From Desulfovibrio sp. (lineage in GTDB: Bacteria > Bacillota > Dethiobacteria > DTU022), in the NCBI GenBank assembly GCA_020060545.1, contig JAGUZX010000086.1:1-52275 (forward strand): a stretch of 52,275 nucleotides of DNA, written 5' to 3'. The number at the start of each line of letters is the position of its first letter. The stretch's first letter is position 1. Both the position numbers and the translations under genes were made by a program. Shown piece after piece: positions 15,621-24,300 of the stretch. The notes under the pieces were generated by a model. That model was not told the DNA's origin, did no database searches, and saw nothing but the letters and a program-made list of their open reading frames with translations.

Positions 15621-16376
15621 CTACAACAGGTAAGTGAGTTCAAAGCGGCCGGCCCGCCGGAACGGTTCAGCCAGGGCAAAACCGGTGTGGCTGAGCAAGC
15701 CGTGATAAAGATGAAAGGCGCGGTCCATTTCCCGGTGCAGGGCGCGCCCCAGCTCTACCGGCACCTCTTTGACCTGTTCGTAGTCGCTTAACAGAGAACG
15801 CATGGCGCTCTGCGGCACCATTTTTCCCAGCACCGCCGCGCTAAATGCCAGCTGGCTGGACAGCTCGGCCATGGCCTGCTCCTTGAGGGGGTAAATCTCA
15901 GAGATATCGACAACACAGTTCGGGTGCTCGGGGGTCATAAAGTAAATGCTTCTCACCAGGTGAGGATCAAGCCCCCCGCATTCTTCAATTTTCCAGTCCC
16001 TGGCGGCCAAACTGACCGCTTCCAGATAAAGAATCATCGCTTCCCGCCGGTCGGGGTCCAGGTCGAGAAAAGAATGTTCCGGGTCCTGGGTGATTACGAT
16101 CTCCGGGCGGACCTCCCTGATCAGGCGCACAATCTTTATTTTAGAGGCCGTGTCCGCATGCACCTCACCGCTGGCAAAGTCCAAAAAATGAACTTTAACC
16201 CCCAGTACCGCAGCGGCCTTTTGCATCTGCTCCCTGTTTTCAACCCTAGCCAGGGAGACGGCCGCTTCTACCTTCCCACCGGCCTGACCATGCTTGGCCA
16301 GGGTTCCACCGCACTCCACGATCTCCATGCCGTAGGTTGCCAGAAGCAAGATATCTTTTTCCCCTTGCAATAACAT
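15621..16376 (-). CDS. PIG-L/LmbE-fold protein lacking the metal ligands
   Basis: 251 residues with the PIG-L Rossmann-like fold: an N-terminal strand, then ECGGTLAKHG at 21-30, followed by RPEIVITQDPEHSF at 90-103. Active PIG-L deacetylases carry (A)HPDDE before CGGT; here the same positions read (A)TYGME (14-18), so the zinc-binding His and Asp and the catalytic Asp are lost. The second motif, normally HPDHR, reads DPDRR (107-111), so that His pair is gone as well. It is therefore unlikely to be an ordinary zinc deacetylase; it may be a pseudoenzyme or use another chemistry. It lies inside an ABC importer operon between oppF and the binding protein. Confidence 0.8.
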   Translation of the reverse strand: MLLQGEKDILLLATYGMEIVECGGTLAKHGQAGGKVEAAVSLARVENREQMQKAAAVLGVKVHFLDFASGEVHADTASKIKIVRLIREVRPEIVITQDPEHSFLDLDPDRREAMILYLEAVSLAARDWKIEECGGLDPHLVRSIYFMTPEHPNCVVDISEIYPLKEQAMAELSSQLAFSAAVLGKMVPQSAMRSLLSDYEQVKEVPVELGRALHREMDRAFHLYHGLLSHTGFALAEPFRRAGRFELTYLL

Positions 16377-16395
16377 CTCTCCTTTCTATTTTAGA

Positions 16396-17355
16396 TCATC
16401 GCAAATGACACGCAGCCGTGCGCTCTTTCCCCACCTCCTTTAAAACTGGTTTTTCCTCACAACATATGCCCGTCGCTTCAGGACAGCGCGGATGAAAGCG
16501 GCAGCCCCGGGGAGGCCTGGAAGGGTCGGGAGGCTCCCCCTTAAGAGTCGCTTTCAATACTGTTTTTTGCCGCGGATCTGGAGCCGGTACCGCTTCTACC
16601 AGCGCCCGTGTATACGGATGGCTGCCCTGAAGATGCAGCTGGCTTGCCGGGATTATCTCTACGATTTGACCCAGGTACATCACCGCCACCCGGGCAGCGA
16701 GACAGCTTACCGCCGCCAGGTCGTGAGAGATAAAGAGATAGGATAAACTGAGCCTTTCTTTTAATTCCCGCAGCAGGTTGAGCACCTGCGCGCGGATGGA
16801 AACATCAAGACTGGAAACCGGTTCGTCGCAAACCAGCAAAGCCGGCTCCAGGGCCAGAGCCCGGGCGATATTGATACGCTGGCGCTGCCCCCCGCTGAAT
16901 TCGTGCGGGTATTTGTCAGCGTCTCCCGGTTCCATGCCAACCAGGTCCATCAGCTCCAACACCCGCTCGCGGCGTTTCTCACGGGAGATGCCGTAATTGA
17001 CCAGGGGCTCCTCGATAATCGCGCCCGCTTTCCAGCGCGGGTTTAAGGATGATGCCGAATCTTGAAATATGATCTGGATATGCCGGCGCAGCCGGCGCAG
17101 CTTCTTTCCCGTGCAGCCGCTAATTTCTTGCCCGTCAAAGTAAATTTCTCCCGCGGTTTTCTCTTCCAACCGTGTCACCAGCCGGGCAAAAGTGCTCTTG
17201 CCGCAGCCGCTTTCCCCCACCAAACCCAGTACCTCGCCCCGTTCCAACGTTAAAGAGATGCCGTCTACGGCCCGCACTTTCGCCCGCCTGTATTTACCAA
17301 AATAAAAACTGCCTTCGTAGTGTTTGACCAGATTTCTTACTTCTAAAAGACTCAT
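16396..17355 (-). CDS. OppF/DppF-type ABC transporter ATP-binding protein
   Basis: 319 residues from the ATG at 17355, eight bases after GGAGGTG and in an ATGA overlap with the upstream oppD-like stop; the open frame to 17388 is not needed. Walker [14 protein letters not shown]-loop [14 protein letters not shown], signature [15 protein letters not shown], Walker [15 protein letters not shown] and the H-loop SHDLAAV are all intact. The C-terminal oligopeptide-transporter extension contains [12 protein letters not shown] and the cysteine cluster [15 protein letters not shown] seen in OppF/DppF proteins, where it binds an Fe-S cluster or metal. Confidence 0.93.
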   Translation of the reverse strand: MSLLEVRNLVKHYEGSFYFGKYRRAKVRAVDGISLTLERGEVLGLVGESGCGKSTFARLVTRLEEKTAGEIYFDGQEISGCTGKKLRRLRRHIQIIFQDSASSLNPRWKAGAIIEEPLVNYGISREKRRERVLELMDLVGMEPGDADKYPHEFSGGQRQRINIARALALEPALLVCDEPVSSLDVSIRAQVLNLLRELKERLSLSYLFISHDLAAVSCLAARVAVMYLGQIVEIIPASQLHLQGSHPYTRALVEAVPAPDPRQKTVLKATLKGEPPDPSRPPRGCRFHPRCPEATGICCEEKPVLKEVGKERTAACHLR

Positions 17356-18344
17356 CTTTTTGACACCTCCACCATAGCAGGCAGGCAAAGCTGGTGGCAG
17401 GCAGCCGTGTGACCGGGACCAACTGTTGTTAATGGAGGCCTTTTACCCCGGCATGCCGTGAAAGCTTCCGGACAGCGGGGCAAAAAAGCGCATTCGTCAG
17501 GGAGATTGAGAAGGGACGGCGGCTGACCTTTAATGGGCACCAGCGCCTCCTGGCCAAAACGGGGGATGGAACAGAGTAAAGCCCGGGTGTAAGGATGGGC
17601 CGGGCGGTCAAAGAGCTCCGCCACAGGCGCGCGCTCCACGATGGAACCGGCGTACATTACCGCCACTGAATCGGCCATCGCCGCGATGACCCCCATGTCG
17701 TGGGTAACGAGGATAACCGCCATTTTCAGCTCTTCCTGCAACCGTTTCAACTCCGACAGGATTTGGGCCTGTACGGTGGTATCCAGAGCGGTCGTCGGTT
17801 CATCTAAAATTAATACTTTGGGGTGCAGCAAGAGCGCCATGGTCAGCAGCACCCGCTGGCACATCCCTCCGGAAAGTTCCAAGGGGTAACAGCGCATGAG
17901 CCTATCCGGATCGGGGAGTCCCATCCGGTGCAGCTGCACCACGGCCATTTTTTTGGCTAGACCGGCGCTCACCTTCTCGTGTGAGAGAACGGTTTCCACT
18001 AACTGTAGACCGACGCTCAACACCGGGTTCAGCGACGCCAGCGGATCCTGGAAAACAAGGGCGATTTCCCGCCCCCGCAGACGCCGCAACTCCCGCGGCG
18101 GCGTTTTCAGCAAGTCGCGGCCGTTTAACCAAACTTCTCCGGAATTTATTCTCCCGGGCGGTTTGACCAGGCCGGAGATCGAGAGGGCCGTAACGCTTTT
18201 ACCGCAGCCGCTTTCTCCGACCAAACCCAGGGCGTGACCCGCCTCCACCGTAAAACTGACACCGTCTACAGCCTTGACGACACCTTGACGGGTGTAAAAA
18301 TGAGTGGAAAGATTATGGACTTTTAAGGCAGAAGTTGAAAACAC
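17352..18344 (-). CDS. OppD/DppD-type ABC transporter ATP-binding protein
   Basis: 330 residues starting with GTG at 18344 after AAGGAAGG. Walker [15 protein letters not shown]-loop [13 protein letters not shown], signature [15 protein letters not shown] (the usual Q after GG is M), Walker [15 protein letters not shown] and H-loop THDMGVIA are present. The C-terminal part has the family motif [13 protein letters not shown] and the cysteine cluster [14 protein letters not shown]. It pairs with the OppF-type ATPase that follows with a four-base overlap. Confidence 0.93.
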   Translation of the reverse strand: MFSTSALKVHNLSTHFYTRQGVVKAVDGVSFTVEAGHALGLVGESGCGKSVTALSISGLVKPPGRINSGEVWLNGRDLLKTPPRELRRLRGREIALVFQDPLASLNPVLSVGLQLVETVLSHEKVSAGLAKKMAVVQLHRMGLPDPDRLMRCYPLELSGGMCQRVLLTMALLLHPKVLILDEPTTALDTTVQAQILSELKRLQEELKMAVILVTHDMGVIAAMADSVAVMYAGSIVERAPVAELFDRPAHPYTRALLCSIPRFGQEALVPIKGQPPSLLNLPDECAFLPRCPEAFTACRGKRPPLTTVGPGHTAACHQLCLPAMVEVSKR

Positions 18345-18412
18345 GGATATCCTTCCTTGTGAGACCCGGCATTACTCCAGGGGTCTATTTTGTAGATTGC
18401 TGTATCTTTAAC

Positions 18413-19399
18413 TCAATCGACTTTGGCCGCACAAACCCGGCAGTAGAGACCTTCCTTTCCTGAAATGCTTTTTTCCAAAGATACAATTTCGCCGCATCGA
18501 GAACACGCGGTATAACGAAACCGCCCGGAAAAGCGCGGCGGCTGCAAGGTAACCATTTTTTTCACAAACAGCTGCTCCTCGGGAAGCTCCAAAATTGCCT
18601 GGACAGCCGTATCAACAGCCTGACGGTATTGCTCCAGTTCAGTTTCAGTTCCCTGGCCGGCGAAAATCTTGTTGTCCAGCTCCCCGGTCAACCCCAGGTC
18701 AACCGCGCGGCTCACCAGGGCCAACCGCAACACTTCTTGCGGCTCACGGTTGGCGTTTGTCCGCCCAAAATAATAAACATGTTTTCCCAGGTCATAGGCT
18801 AAAAAGTTTTGATTGCCGATGGTGCAGCCGGTCAGAAGCTGAAGCGCTTCAATGGCTGAACTCATATTCTCCGCCAGAATAAAAAATTCTAATGCGTTTT
18901 CCCTGGAAAGGCCCACTTCTCGTTGGGCAACCAAAGCGGCCCGATAGCCCACGGCCAGCTCGGGACAAAGGTGACCGTGGTAGTAAACCACGTTGGCCAG
19001 CTTTAACGGGACCATGGCCATTTTACTCGTCCCCCGGGGAAGCGCTGCTTTATTTCGGGCGCTGTCATCCTCTGCATTATCATCAATAGAATCTGTTCGT
19101 TTAGAATCCTCACCATCAACCCTGTACTTCAAAATCCACCGGCTCCTGCTCACGGCCTGGGTCTGATTTTCGCGCTCCAATGAAAGACAAAACACACCCC
19201 GGTTGGTCAGGATAAGGTGCTGCAGATGCCCCTGGGCGCTTTTAAAAAAATGCAGCGGTTTTAAAACTTCATGGTGGTTGTCCCGCCACTGAAAGCCCAG
19301 CGGGGTCTGCTGGGTGTTGTCATATTGAACCGGCACCTCTTCCTGGATAAAGCAAATATCCTCTTTATCTATTTTGGAGATTATTTCACGAAAATCCAT
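18413..19399 (-). CDS. FmdE-like protein with C-terminal zinc ribbon, first gene of the ABC operon
   Basis: 328 residues. The N-terminal about 110 residues are not recognised and end in a charged, low-complexity linker (DSIDDNAEDDSARNK). Residues about 125-270 match the FmdE domain: VYYHGHLCPELAVGYRAA carries the His and Cys of the metal site, and LLTGCTIGNQNF the second Cys. The last 30 residues form a zinc ribbon (CSRCGE...YCRVCAAK). FmdE was named from formylmethanofuran dehydrogenase operons, but stand-alone members are common in anaerobes and their role is unclear. A 68-bp gap separates it from oppD. AAGGAGTG precedes the ATG. The context suggests handling of a metal or of the imported ligand; this is inference. 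Confidence 0.8.
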   Translation of the reverse strand: MDFREIISKIDKEDICFIQEEVPVQYDNTQQTPLGFQWRDNHHEVLKPLHFFKSAQGHLQHLILTNRGVFCLSLERENQTQAVSRSRWILKYRVDGEDSKRTDSIDDNAEDDSARNKAALPRGTSKMAMVPLKLANVVYYHGHLCPELAVGYRAALVAQREVGLSRENALEFFILAENMSSAIEALQLLTGCTIGNQNFLAYDLGKHVYYFGRTNANREPQEVLRLALVSRAVDLGLTGELDNKIFAGQGTETELEQYRQAVDTAVQAILELPEEQLFVKKMVTLQPPRFSGRFRYTACSRCGEIVSLEKSISGKEGLYCRVCAAKVD

Positions 19400-19778
19400 G
19401 CTGTTTCACTCCTTCGTGATTTTGAAAGGCTAACCAGGCAACAATTTGACGTATAGACTAAATGTGTTACTAATTATAATAATCGTGCTATCGATGGGCC
19501 CAAAAAAAGTGCTACTAATATATCATTTTGTGTTACTGGTATAAATTCTTCACCATATAAAAAACTCCTGCCTCAGGTAGAAAAAAACACCATAAAAAGT
19601 GTCGTTCTTTTAATGCCGTGGGGTCAGATATGACTCTCTACCTGGTAAGCTCAATTTGTACAGTACACCCTGCTGGGTCTGGCGGGACAAACGGTGGAAG
19701 CGGTGGTGGAACTGCCGGTGATCGAACCGGTAAACGAATTCCCCTTCCAACTGCACCCGTCCATGATTTTGTTTGAAA
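19400..19778. other. Intergenic, decayed sequence
   Basis: No intact gene. The left 100 bases hold the AT-rich upstream region of the FmdE gene. Around 19660-19830 the plus strand reads LLGLAGQTVEAVVELPV and FPFQLHPSMILFEI, which looks like a fragment of a real protein of unknown family that breaks off at the RelE-like remnant. Confidence 0.4.
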
Positions 19779-20078
19779 TCACCGGATTTTTTGTGAGGTC
19801 AAGCTCACCGCTGCGGCTGATCCATCCTGCAGCTTGATTATGGAGGTCACCTCCGATAAAAACGGGAGGGCTCTGTAATCCTGTCTGCAATCAACGATAT
19901 AGTCAACATACACCGTCTGATCTTTAATCTGATATAAAACCAGATACCATTTTTCTACGAACATTTTGTGATATTTATTCGGCGGGACAAATTCCGTCTC
20001 CAGAAACGGAAAACGCTCCGGCATTTGGTAAAAGGAGTATATGGAGTCCATCAGTACATTTTTTACTTTGCGGGCGGC
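19779..20078 (-). pseudogene. RelE/ParE-type toxin remnant
   Basis: The minus-strand core AARKVKNVLMDSIYSFYQMP, then KYHKMFVEKWYLVLYQIKD and VYVDYIVDCRQDYR is the C-terminal two thirds of a RelE/ParE-family toxin (the usual end is DCRQDYxWL). Upstream of AARKVKN the frame carries unrelated sequence, so the N-terminal strand and helix are lost. Downstream of DYR it reads into unrelated residues instead of stopping. No antitoxin gene is next to it. Bases 20079-20359 hold no recognisable gene. Confidence 0.65.
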
Positions 20079-20359
20079 ACAGCAAGCGAGAGTTTGCCTT
20101 CCTAGGCATAAATAATTTGAATATTGCCCATATCCGCGCCGGCGGTATGACTGCCGCCTCGACAATTTCTTTCCAGAAGCTCGTTGATTCTGACCCGGCC
20201 GCCAAATCGTGTGCTGACAGTGTAACTGCTGGTCTTTCTGCTAATATATACGACCGCTAACTACTCCCATGTGCCGAAAACCCCGTGCGGCGGTATTTCC
20301 AGAGTTTTTTGTATCAAGTGTTGCCGCTTAAATCAAGCTTCACAACCTGACATGAGCAG

Positions 20360-20389
20360 TTGACATCCACACCAGGCAATGGCTATAAT
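20360..20389 (+). promoter_or_regulatory. Sigma-A promoter of the thioesterase gene
   Basis: TTGACA (20360-20365), an 18-bp spacer and TATAAT (20384-20389). Because the in-frame ATG at 20379 lies inside this promoter, translation must begin further downstream. Confidence 0.8.
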
Positions 20390-20423
20390 CGGTTCAAGTT
20401 CCGTTGGAAAGGCGGGGATTGAA

Positions 20424-20909
20424 ATGACCGGCAAAACAGTAAGTGAAAGTACGGTGGTAATCGTCCAGCAAATGACCCATACCGACGCAAACCTGGCGGG
20501 CAATGTACACGGCGGCGTGATCATGCGTTTGATTGACAGCACCGCGGGCATTGTCGCCGTGCGGCACGCCTCCGGCAATGCCGTTACGGCTTCCATCGAC
20601 AGGCTTGACTTTCACAGCCCTGTCTATATCGGCGACCTTCTAAAAATTAGCGCCTGCCTAAACCACGTGGGAACCTCCTCCATGGAGGTGGGCGCCAGGG
20701 TGGAGGCGGAGAATGTCATTACCGGCGAACGCCGGCACACCGCTTCGGCCTACCTGACTTTCGTTGCGCTGGACAGCCGGGGTAAACCCAAGAGCGTTCC
20801 CCCCCTGATTCTGGTGACAGACGAGGAAAAAAGGCGCAACAGCGAAGCCGCGGAAAGGCGGAAAATCAGGCTGGCGGAGCGCCAGCGGGAACGGGAAGCC
20901 CAAGGGTAG
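20424..20909 (+). CDS. Hotdog-fold acyl-CoA thioesterase
   Basis: 161 residues from the ATG at 20424. The BFIT/YciA-type hotdog signature is clear: MTHTDANLAGNVHGGVIMRLID, with the catalytic-region NVHGG, then TASIDRLDFHSPVYIGDLLK and SAYLTFVALDSRGKP. The charged C-terminal tail (EEKRRNSEAAERRKIRLAERQ) is a helix common in this group. Relatives hydrolyse acyl-CoA, limiting CoA sequestration. The gene stands alone with its own strong promoter. The upstream ATG at 20379 is excluded because it overlaps the -10 region. Confidence 0.88.
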   Translation: MTGKTVSESTVVIVQQMTHTDANLAGNVHGGVIMRLIDSTAGIVAVRHASGNAVTASIDRLDFHSPVYIGDLLKISACLNHVGTSSMEVGARVEAENVITGERRHTASAYLTFVALDSRGKPKSVPPLILVTDEEKRRNSEAAERRKIRLAERQREREAQG

Positions 20910-21008
20910 ACCTGCCGTTTAAGCAACGGCGAATATCAAGCCTTTCCGCCGTAGCCCAAAGGTCGAAGAAGAAAAACTGGCCGACAGAGATCCACACCAA
21001 AAAAGATA

Positions 21009-21067
21009 TTGACAGCAGGTTTCGGTTGTTCTAAAATAAAATCGAATAACGATAACGAATACCGATA
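21009..21067 (+). promoter_or_regulatory. Promoter and operator-like sequence of padR-fetAB
   Basis: TTGACA (21009-21014), 17 bases and TAAAAT (21032-21037), then 21041-21067 with ATCG-N4-AACGATAACG-N5-CCGATA. The arrangement and core CGATAACG match the chrA-linked padR (6881-6907), pointing to a shared binding site. Confidence 0.75.
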
Positions 21068-21397
21068 ATGGTGATGACGCTGCTGGCCGGATTCGTCAAC
21101 AAAAGGTTGTTTCAAGGTTTTATCCGCTTGCATATTTTACACCATGCGGGTGAAGCGCCTTTTTATGGAAGTTGGATGATTGAAGAGCTGTCCCAGCATG
21201 GCTATAAACTCAGCCCGGGAACTTTATACCCGATCCTGCACAGCCTTGAAAAGGAAGGCTTGCTTGAACAATATCCCGAAAATGTGGACGGAAAAATTCG
21301 TAAATACTGCGTTATCACCGCAGCAGGCCGGGCCGTATTTGTAGAAGCAAAAAAGTACCTGTCGGAACTGGCCGGTGAAATTGGGACGGAAAGGTGA
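21068..21397 (+). CDS. PadR family transcriptional regulator (fetAB-linked)
   Basis: 109 residues, a close paralogue of the PadR at 6911. GFVNKRLFQGFIRLHILHHA and GEAPFYGSWMIEELSQHGYK begin the winged helix, SPGTLYPILHSLEKEGLL is the diagnostic recognition region, and KIRKYCVITAAGRAV the wing. Its stop overlaps the fetA-like start (GTGA), so regulator and exporter form one transcript. The ATG at 21068 has no clear SD, as with its paralogue. Given the conserved operator-like block it probably represses its own operon. Whether it senses iron is unproven. Confidence 0.88.
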   Translation: MVMTLLAGFVNKRLFQGFIRLHILHHAGEAPFYGSWMIEELSQHGYKLSPGTLYPILHSLEKEGLLEQYPENVDGKIRKYCVITAAGRAVFVEAKKYLSELAGEIGTER

Positions 21398-22056
21398 TCG
21401 GGATGTTTGAGTTTATCGATGTAAAGTTTAAGGATATTATCGACTTACCGGCCCTCTGCATTGAAAAGGGGAAGATCACCACCCTGGTGGGGACGAGCGG
21501 CAGCGGTAAAACAACGATTCTTAAATTGATGAATAAGATGCTCTCCCCAACACAGGGGGTGATCTTATTTAACCGGACCAACCTCGGCCTGATCAATTCT
21601 GTCACGCACCGCCGGCAGGTGACGATGCTTTCCCAAAACCCGGCCATGTTTGAAGGAAATATCAGGGACAATTTGCAGGTCGGCTTAAAGTTCCAGGAGA
21701 AGGATATCCCCGGCGACAATGTGCTAAAGGGGATATTGGAGCAAGTAAAGTTGAACAAACCGCTTGACAGCCCGGTAAACAACCTATCGGGAGGAGAAAA
21801 ACAAAGGCTTGCCCTGGGCCGGATCCTTCTTTTCAACCCCGAGGCCTATCTCCTTGATGAGCCCTCCGCCGCCCTGGATGATCAGACGGAGGAAGCAATC
21901 ATCGAGATGGTAACAGGGCACGTGAAAGATAATAACAAAACCCTCGTTATGGTTACCCATTCAAAAGCAATCGCCGCAAAATATGCCGATACGATCATCG
22001 AGATAGCCGGCGGCAGGTGTTCCGGCAGGAGGGGTCATGATGAACGGGATCATTGA
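21394..22056 (+). CDS. fetA: FetA-like ABC ATPase of an iron exporter
   Basis: 220 residues. Walker A TLVGTSGSGKTT, Q-loop TMLSQNPAMFEG, signature NLSGGEKQRLALGRIL, Walker B AYLLDEPSAALDDQ and the H-loop VTHSK are present. The short length and the pairing with a FetB-type permease identify the YbbL/FetA family, which with FetB exports iron and helps peroxide resistance in E. coli. The start is GTG at 21394, overlapping the padR stop; the ATG at 21403 is also possible. The C-terminal tail (GGRCSGRRGHDERDH) overlaps the fetB start by 20 bases. Confidence 0.87.
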   Translation: MIGMFEFIDVKFKDIIDLPALCIEKGKITTLVGTSGSGKTTILKLMNKMLSPTQGVILFNRTNLGLINSVTHRRQVTMLSQNPAMFEGNIRDNLQVGLKFQEKDIPGDNVLKGILEQVKLNKPLDSPVNNLSGGEKQRLALGRILLFNPEAYLLDEPSAALDDQTEEAIIEMVTGHVKDNNKTLVMVTHSKAIAAKYADTIIEIAGGRCSGRRGHDERDH

Positions 22057-22822
22057 TCTGACGGTGTGGCAGGTTGCGCTCGCTTATCTTTTTGTATTAA
22101 TCGTTCTTTTCATCGTGAGAATTAGGAACATCAACCGGGAAAAAGAGATTATTTTATCATCGGTCAGAATGACCCTGCAGCTTATTTTGGTGGGCTATAT
22201 CCTGGTCTATATCTTCAGATACCCCAACCCCCTGGTCACGGTGGGTATCATCCTGCTGATGGAAGCTTTCGCCGTTTATACGATCTTCAAGAAATTCAAA
22301 GCGAAGTTGACAAGGCCTTTCAAAAATGTGATCACATTGTCCATGGCTGCCGGCACGCTGGCTTGCCTGCTCTACTTCCTCCTCGCCGTGGTGCGCGTCG
22401 AACCCTGGTACGCGCCGCAATACTTTATCCCGATCGCCGGGATGATCATTGGCAACTCGATGACGGGGATATCACTTGGCGTCAAATCGCTCCTGGAAGG
22501 AATGACCACCCAAAAAGCCTTAGTGGAAGAAGCGCTAAATCTCGGCGCAACACCGCGGGCGGCGTCAAGAAACATTATTGACAGCACTTTTGACGCGGCC
22601 ATCATGCCGACTATAAACTCGATGATCGGCATGGGCATAGTCTTTTTGCCCGGCATGATGACCGGCCAAATTCTGGCCGGCGCCGCTCCCACAACAGCCA
22701 TCGCCTACCAGATCGCGATTATGCTCGGCATCCTGGGCGCCGTAGCGCTTACGGTCATCATCATGCTCCAGCTTGGCTATCGCACTTTTTTCAATAAGGA
22801 AGACCAGCTTAATGATCTCTAA
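22037..22822 (+). CDS. fetB: FetB-like iron export permease (UPF0014)
   Basis: 261 residues with about seven membrane segments. Family landmarks are SSVRMTLQLILVGYILVYIF, the PIAGMIIGNSMTGISLGVKS motif, and EEALNLGATPRAASRNIIDSTFDAAIMPTINSM followed by GIVFLPGMMTGQILAGA. These match the UPF0014/FetB family. AGGAGGGGTC precedes the ATG. The operon padR-fetA-fetB parallels padR-chrA in this window, both linking a PadR to a metal or oxyanion exporter. Confidence 0.9.
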   Translation: MMNGIIDLTVWQVALAYLFVLIVLFIVRIRNINREKEIILSSVRMTLQLILVGYILVYIFRYPNPLVTVGIILLMEAFAVYTIFKKFKAKLTRPFKNVITLSMAAGTLACLLYFLLAVVRVEPWYAPQYFIPIAGMIIGNSMTGISLGVKSLLEGMTTQKALVEEALNLGATPRAASRNIIDSTFDAAIMPTINSMIGMGIVFLPGMMTGQILAGAAPTTAIAYQIAIMLGILGAVALTVIIMLQLGYRTFFNKEDQLNDL

Positions 22823-22848
22823 GTTGTCCAAGGAAAAACCTTCGCCGG

Positions 22849-23799
22849 TTAACCCGATATTGATTTTCGCACTTCTTCCAGCGTGCCTGCGGAACCGAGC
22901 TTTTCGTTCTTGTGCGCGATGAATTTCGCGTAATCACTCATGAAAACTTGCCCGATCGGGCGCAGGTCAAAATTCTCGGGATGCTCCAGGAAATATTCAC
23001 GGTGCACCCGGGTCCACACCAGCCGGCCGTCGGTATCGATGTTAACCTTGGTCACCCCAAGTTCAGCCGCCCGGCGGAACTGGTTTTCATCCACGCCCCT
23101 GGCGCCCTTCAGGTTGCCGCCGGCCTGGTTGATCCGCTCCACTTCTTCCTGAGGCACCGAGCTGCTGCCGTGCATCACCAGCGGAAAACCGGGCAGGCGT
23201 TTCTGGATTTCCTCCAGCACATCGAACCGCAGCCGCTGGTCGCCGCTGAATTTAAACGCGCCGTGTGACGTGCCGATGGCCACGGCCAGCGAATCGCAGC
23301 CGCTTCGCGCCACGAATGATTCGGCTTGCGCGGGGTTGGTCAACTTGGCGTTTGCTTCGTCCACTTTCACATGTTCTTCCACGCCGCCGAGCTGGCCGAG
23401 CTCGGCTTCGACCACGAGGCCCCTGGCATGCGCCGCCTCGACTACCCGGCGGGTAACGGCAATATTGGTTTCAAAATCTTCATGGCTGGCGTCGATCATC
23501 ACCGAGCTGTAAAAACCGCTGTTGATGCAGTCGTAGCAGGTCTCCTCGTCGCCGTGGTCGAGATGAACGGCAAAGATTGCCTCCGGGAAGATCTCGCCTG
23601 CCGCGCGGATCAAGGCTTCGAGCATCTTCTTGTGCGTGTAAGCGCGGGCGCCCTTGCTGATCTGGATAATAAACGGCGCGCGGCTTTCGATGTTGCCTCT
23701 GAAAAGGCCCATCGCCTGTTCGAGATTGTTGATATTGTAAGCGCCGATGGCAAACTTGCCATAGGCCACTTCAAACAGTTTTTTGGTCGGCACGATCAT
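22849..23799 (-). CDS. fba: Class II fructose-bisphosphate aldolase
   Basis: 316 residues. Zinc-binding and catalytic motifs are seen: FAVHLDHGDEETC (HxDH), VVEAELGQLGGVEE, AIGTSHGAFKF, LVMHGSSSVPQEEV and GVTKVNIDTDGRL. The length and the NIDTDGRLVWTR form fit the class II A/B ketose-bisphosphate aldolase family. It splits fructose-1,6-bisphosphate into DHAP and glyceraldehyde-3-phosphate, or acts in reverse for gluconeogenesis. It is a single gene facing fetAB, the two stops being 27 bases apart, so convergent termination is expected. Confidence 0.92.
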   Translation of the reverse strand: MIVPTKKLFEVAYGKFAIGAYNINNLEQAMGLFRGNIESRAPFIIQISKGARAYTHKKMLEALIRAAGEIFPEAIFAVHLDHGDEETCYDCINSGFYSSVMIDASHEDFETNIAVTRRVVEAAHARGLVVEAELGQLGGVEEHVKVDEANAKLTNPAQAESFVARSGCDSLAVAIGTSHGAFKFSGDQRLRFDVLEEIQKRLPGFPLVMHGSSSVPQEEVERINQAGGNLKGARGVDENQFRRAAELGVTKVNIDTDGRLVWTRVHREYFLEHPENFDLRPIGQVFMSDYAKFIAHKNEKLGSAGTLEEVRKSISG

Positions 23800-24173
23800 C
23801 TTGATTCACATTCTCCCCCGCTAGATTTCCATATCCGCCAATTTTTATCCGTATCTTATCTGGCTGATCTTATCTTAAAAACATGGGTACGCCCATGAAA
23901 TCCTTGATCGTTGAATTGAATTTTCCATGGATCCCCCCGGGAGCTCTTACGCAAAATTGTATAAGATCGTACAGGATTATACAAGAACATGTTTCCAAAA
24001 ACCGTCAAACTCTCTTTAAACTACTTCTACAAAAACGGCGGCATCCCGTTATACATCCCGAAAACCGCTCCGATAACAATTGGAACCCCTTTTCTTTAAG
24101 CAGTTAAACACATGAATCCCCGCGCCAGCGTCATAACGGGCATGGAAGCGGCCCCGTCTTACGTTTGGCCGAT
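23800..24173. other. Intergenic region without a recognised gene
   Basis: It contains the upstream region of the aldolase gene on the minus strand and AT-rich sequence. I see no clear RNA or repeat. A frame open from just after 24108 leads into the small ORF at 24174. Confidence 0.4.
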
Positions 24174-24275
24174 ATGGAAAAAATTTTTGCTCAACTACCC
24201 ATAAATCACCCGGCTTACGAACTAATATTAAACATGCTGAAGGGCCGGCAAACTCTTAAAATAGCTGAAGGATAA
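24174..24275 (+). CDS. Small ORF of unknown function before sigI
   Basis: 33 codons, beginning MEKIFAQLPINHPAYELILN and ending LKIAEG. The frame is open further upstream (reading GSGPVLRLAD) to a stop near 24108, without a clear SD, so it could be the C-terminal scrap of a lost gene rather than a real small protein. It ends 25 bases before sigI. No family recognised. Confidence 0.2.
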   Translation: MEKIFAQLPINHPAYELILNMLKGRQTLKIAEG

Positions 24276-24300
24276 CAGGCGGCGGCAACGAACTCCTTTT

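Noticed and set aside
14202-15791. 529-codon plus-strand frame
   Set aside because: It lies antisense to the substrate-binding protein and PIG-L-like gene, with no motifs and a His/Gln/Arg-rich composition.
20100-20262. Plus-strand frame reading LGINNLNIAH...SANIYDR, resembling a flagellin piece
   Set aside because: The similarity is limited to a few residues. There is no start site or further flagellin sequence.
23883-24107. 74-codon plus-strand ORF
   Set aside because: No SD, low-complexity basic composition, and it starts in the aldolase upstream region.
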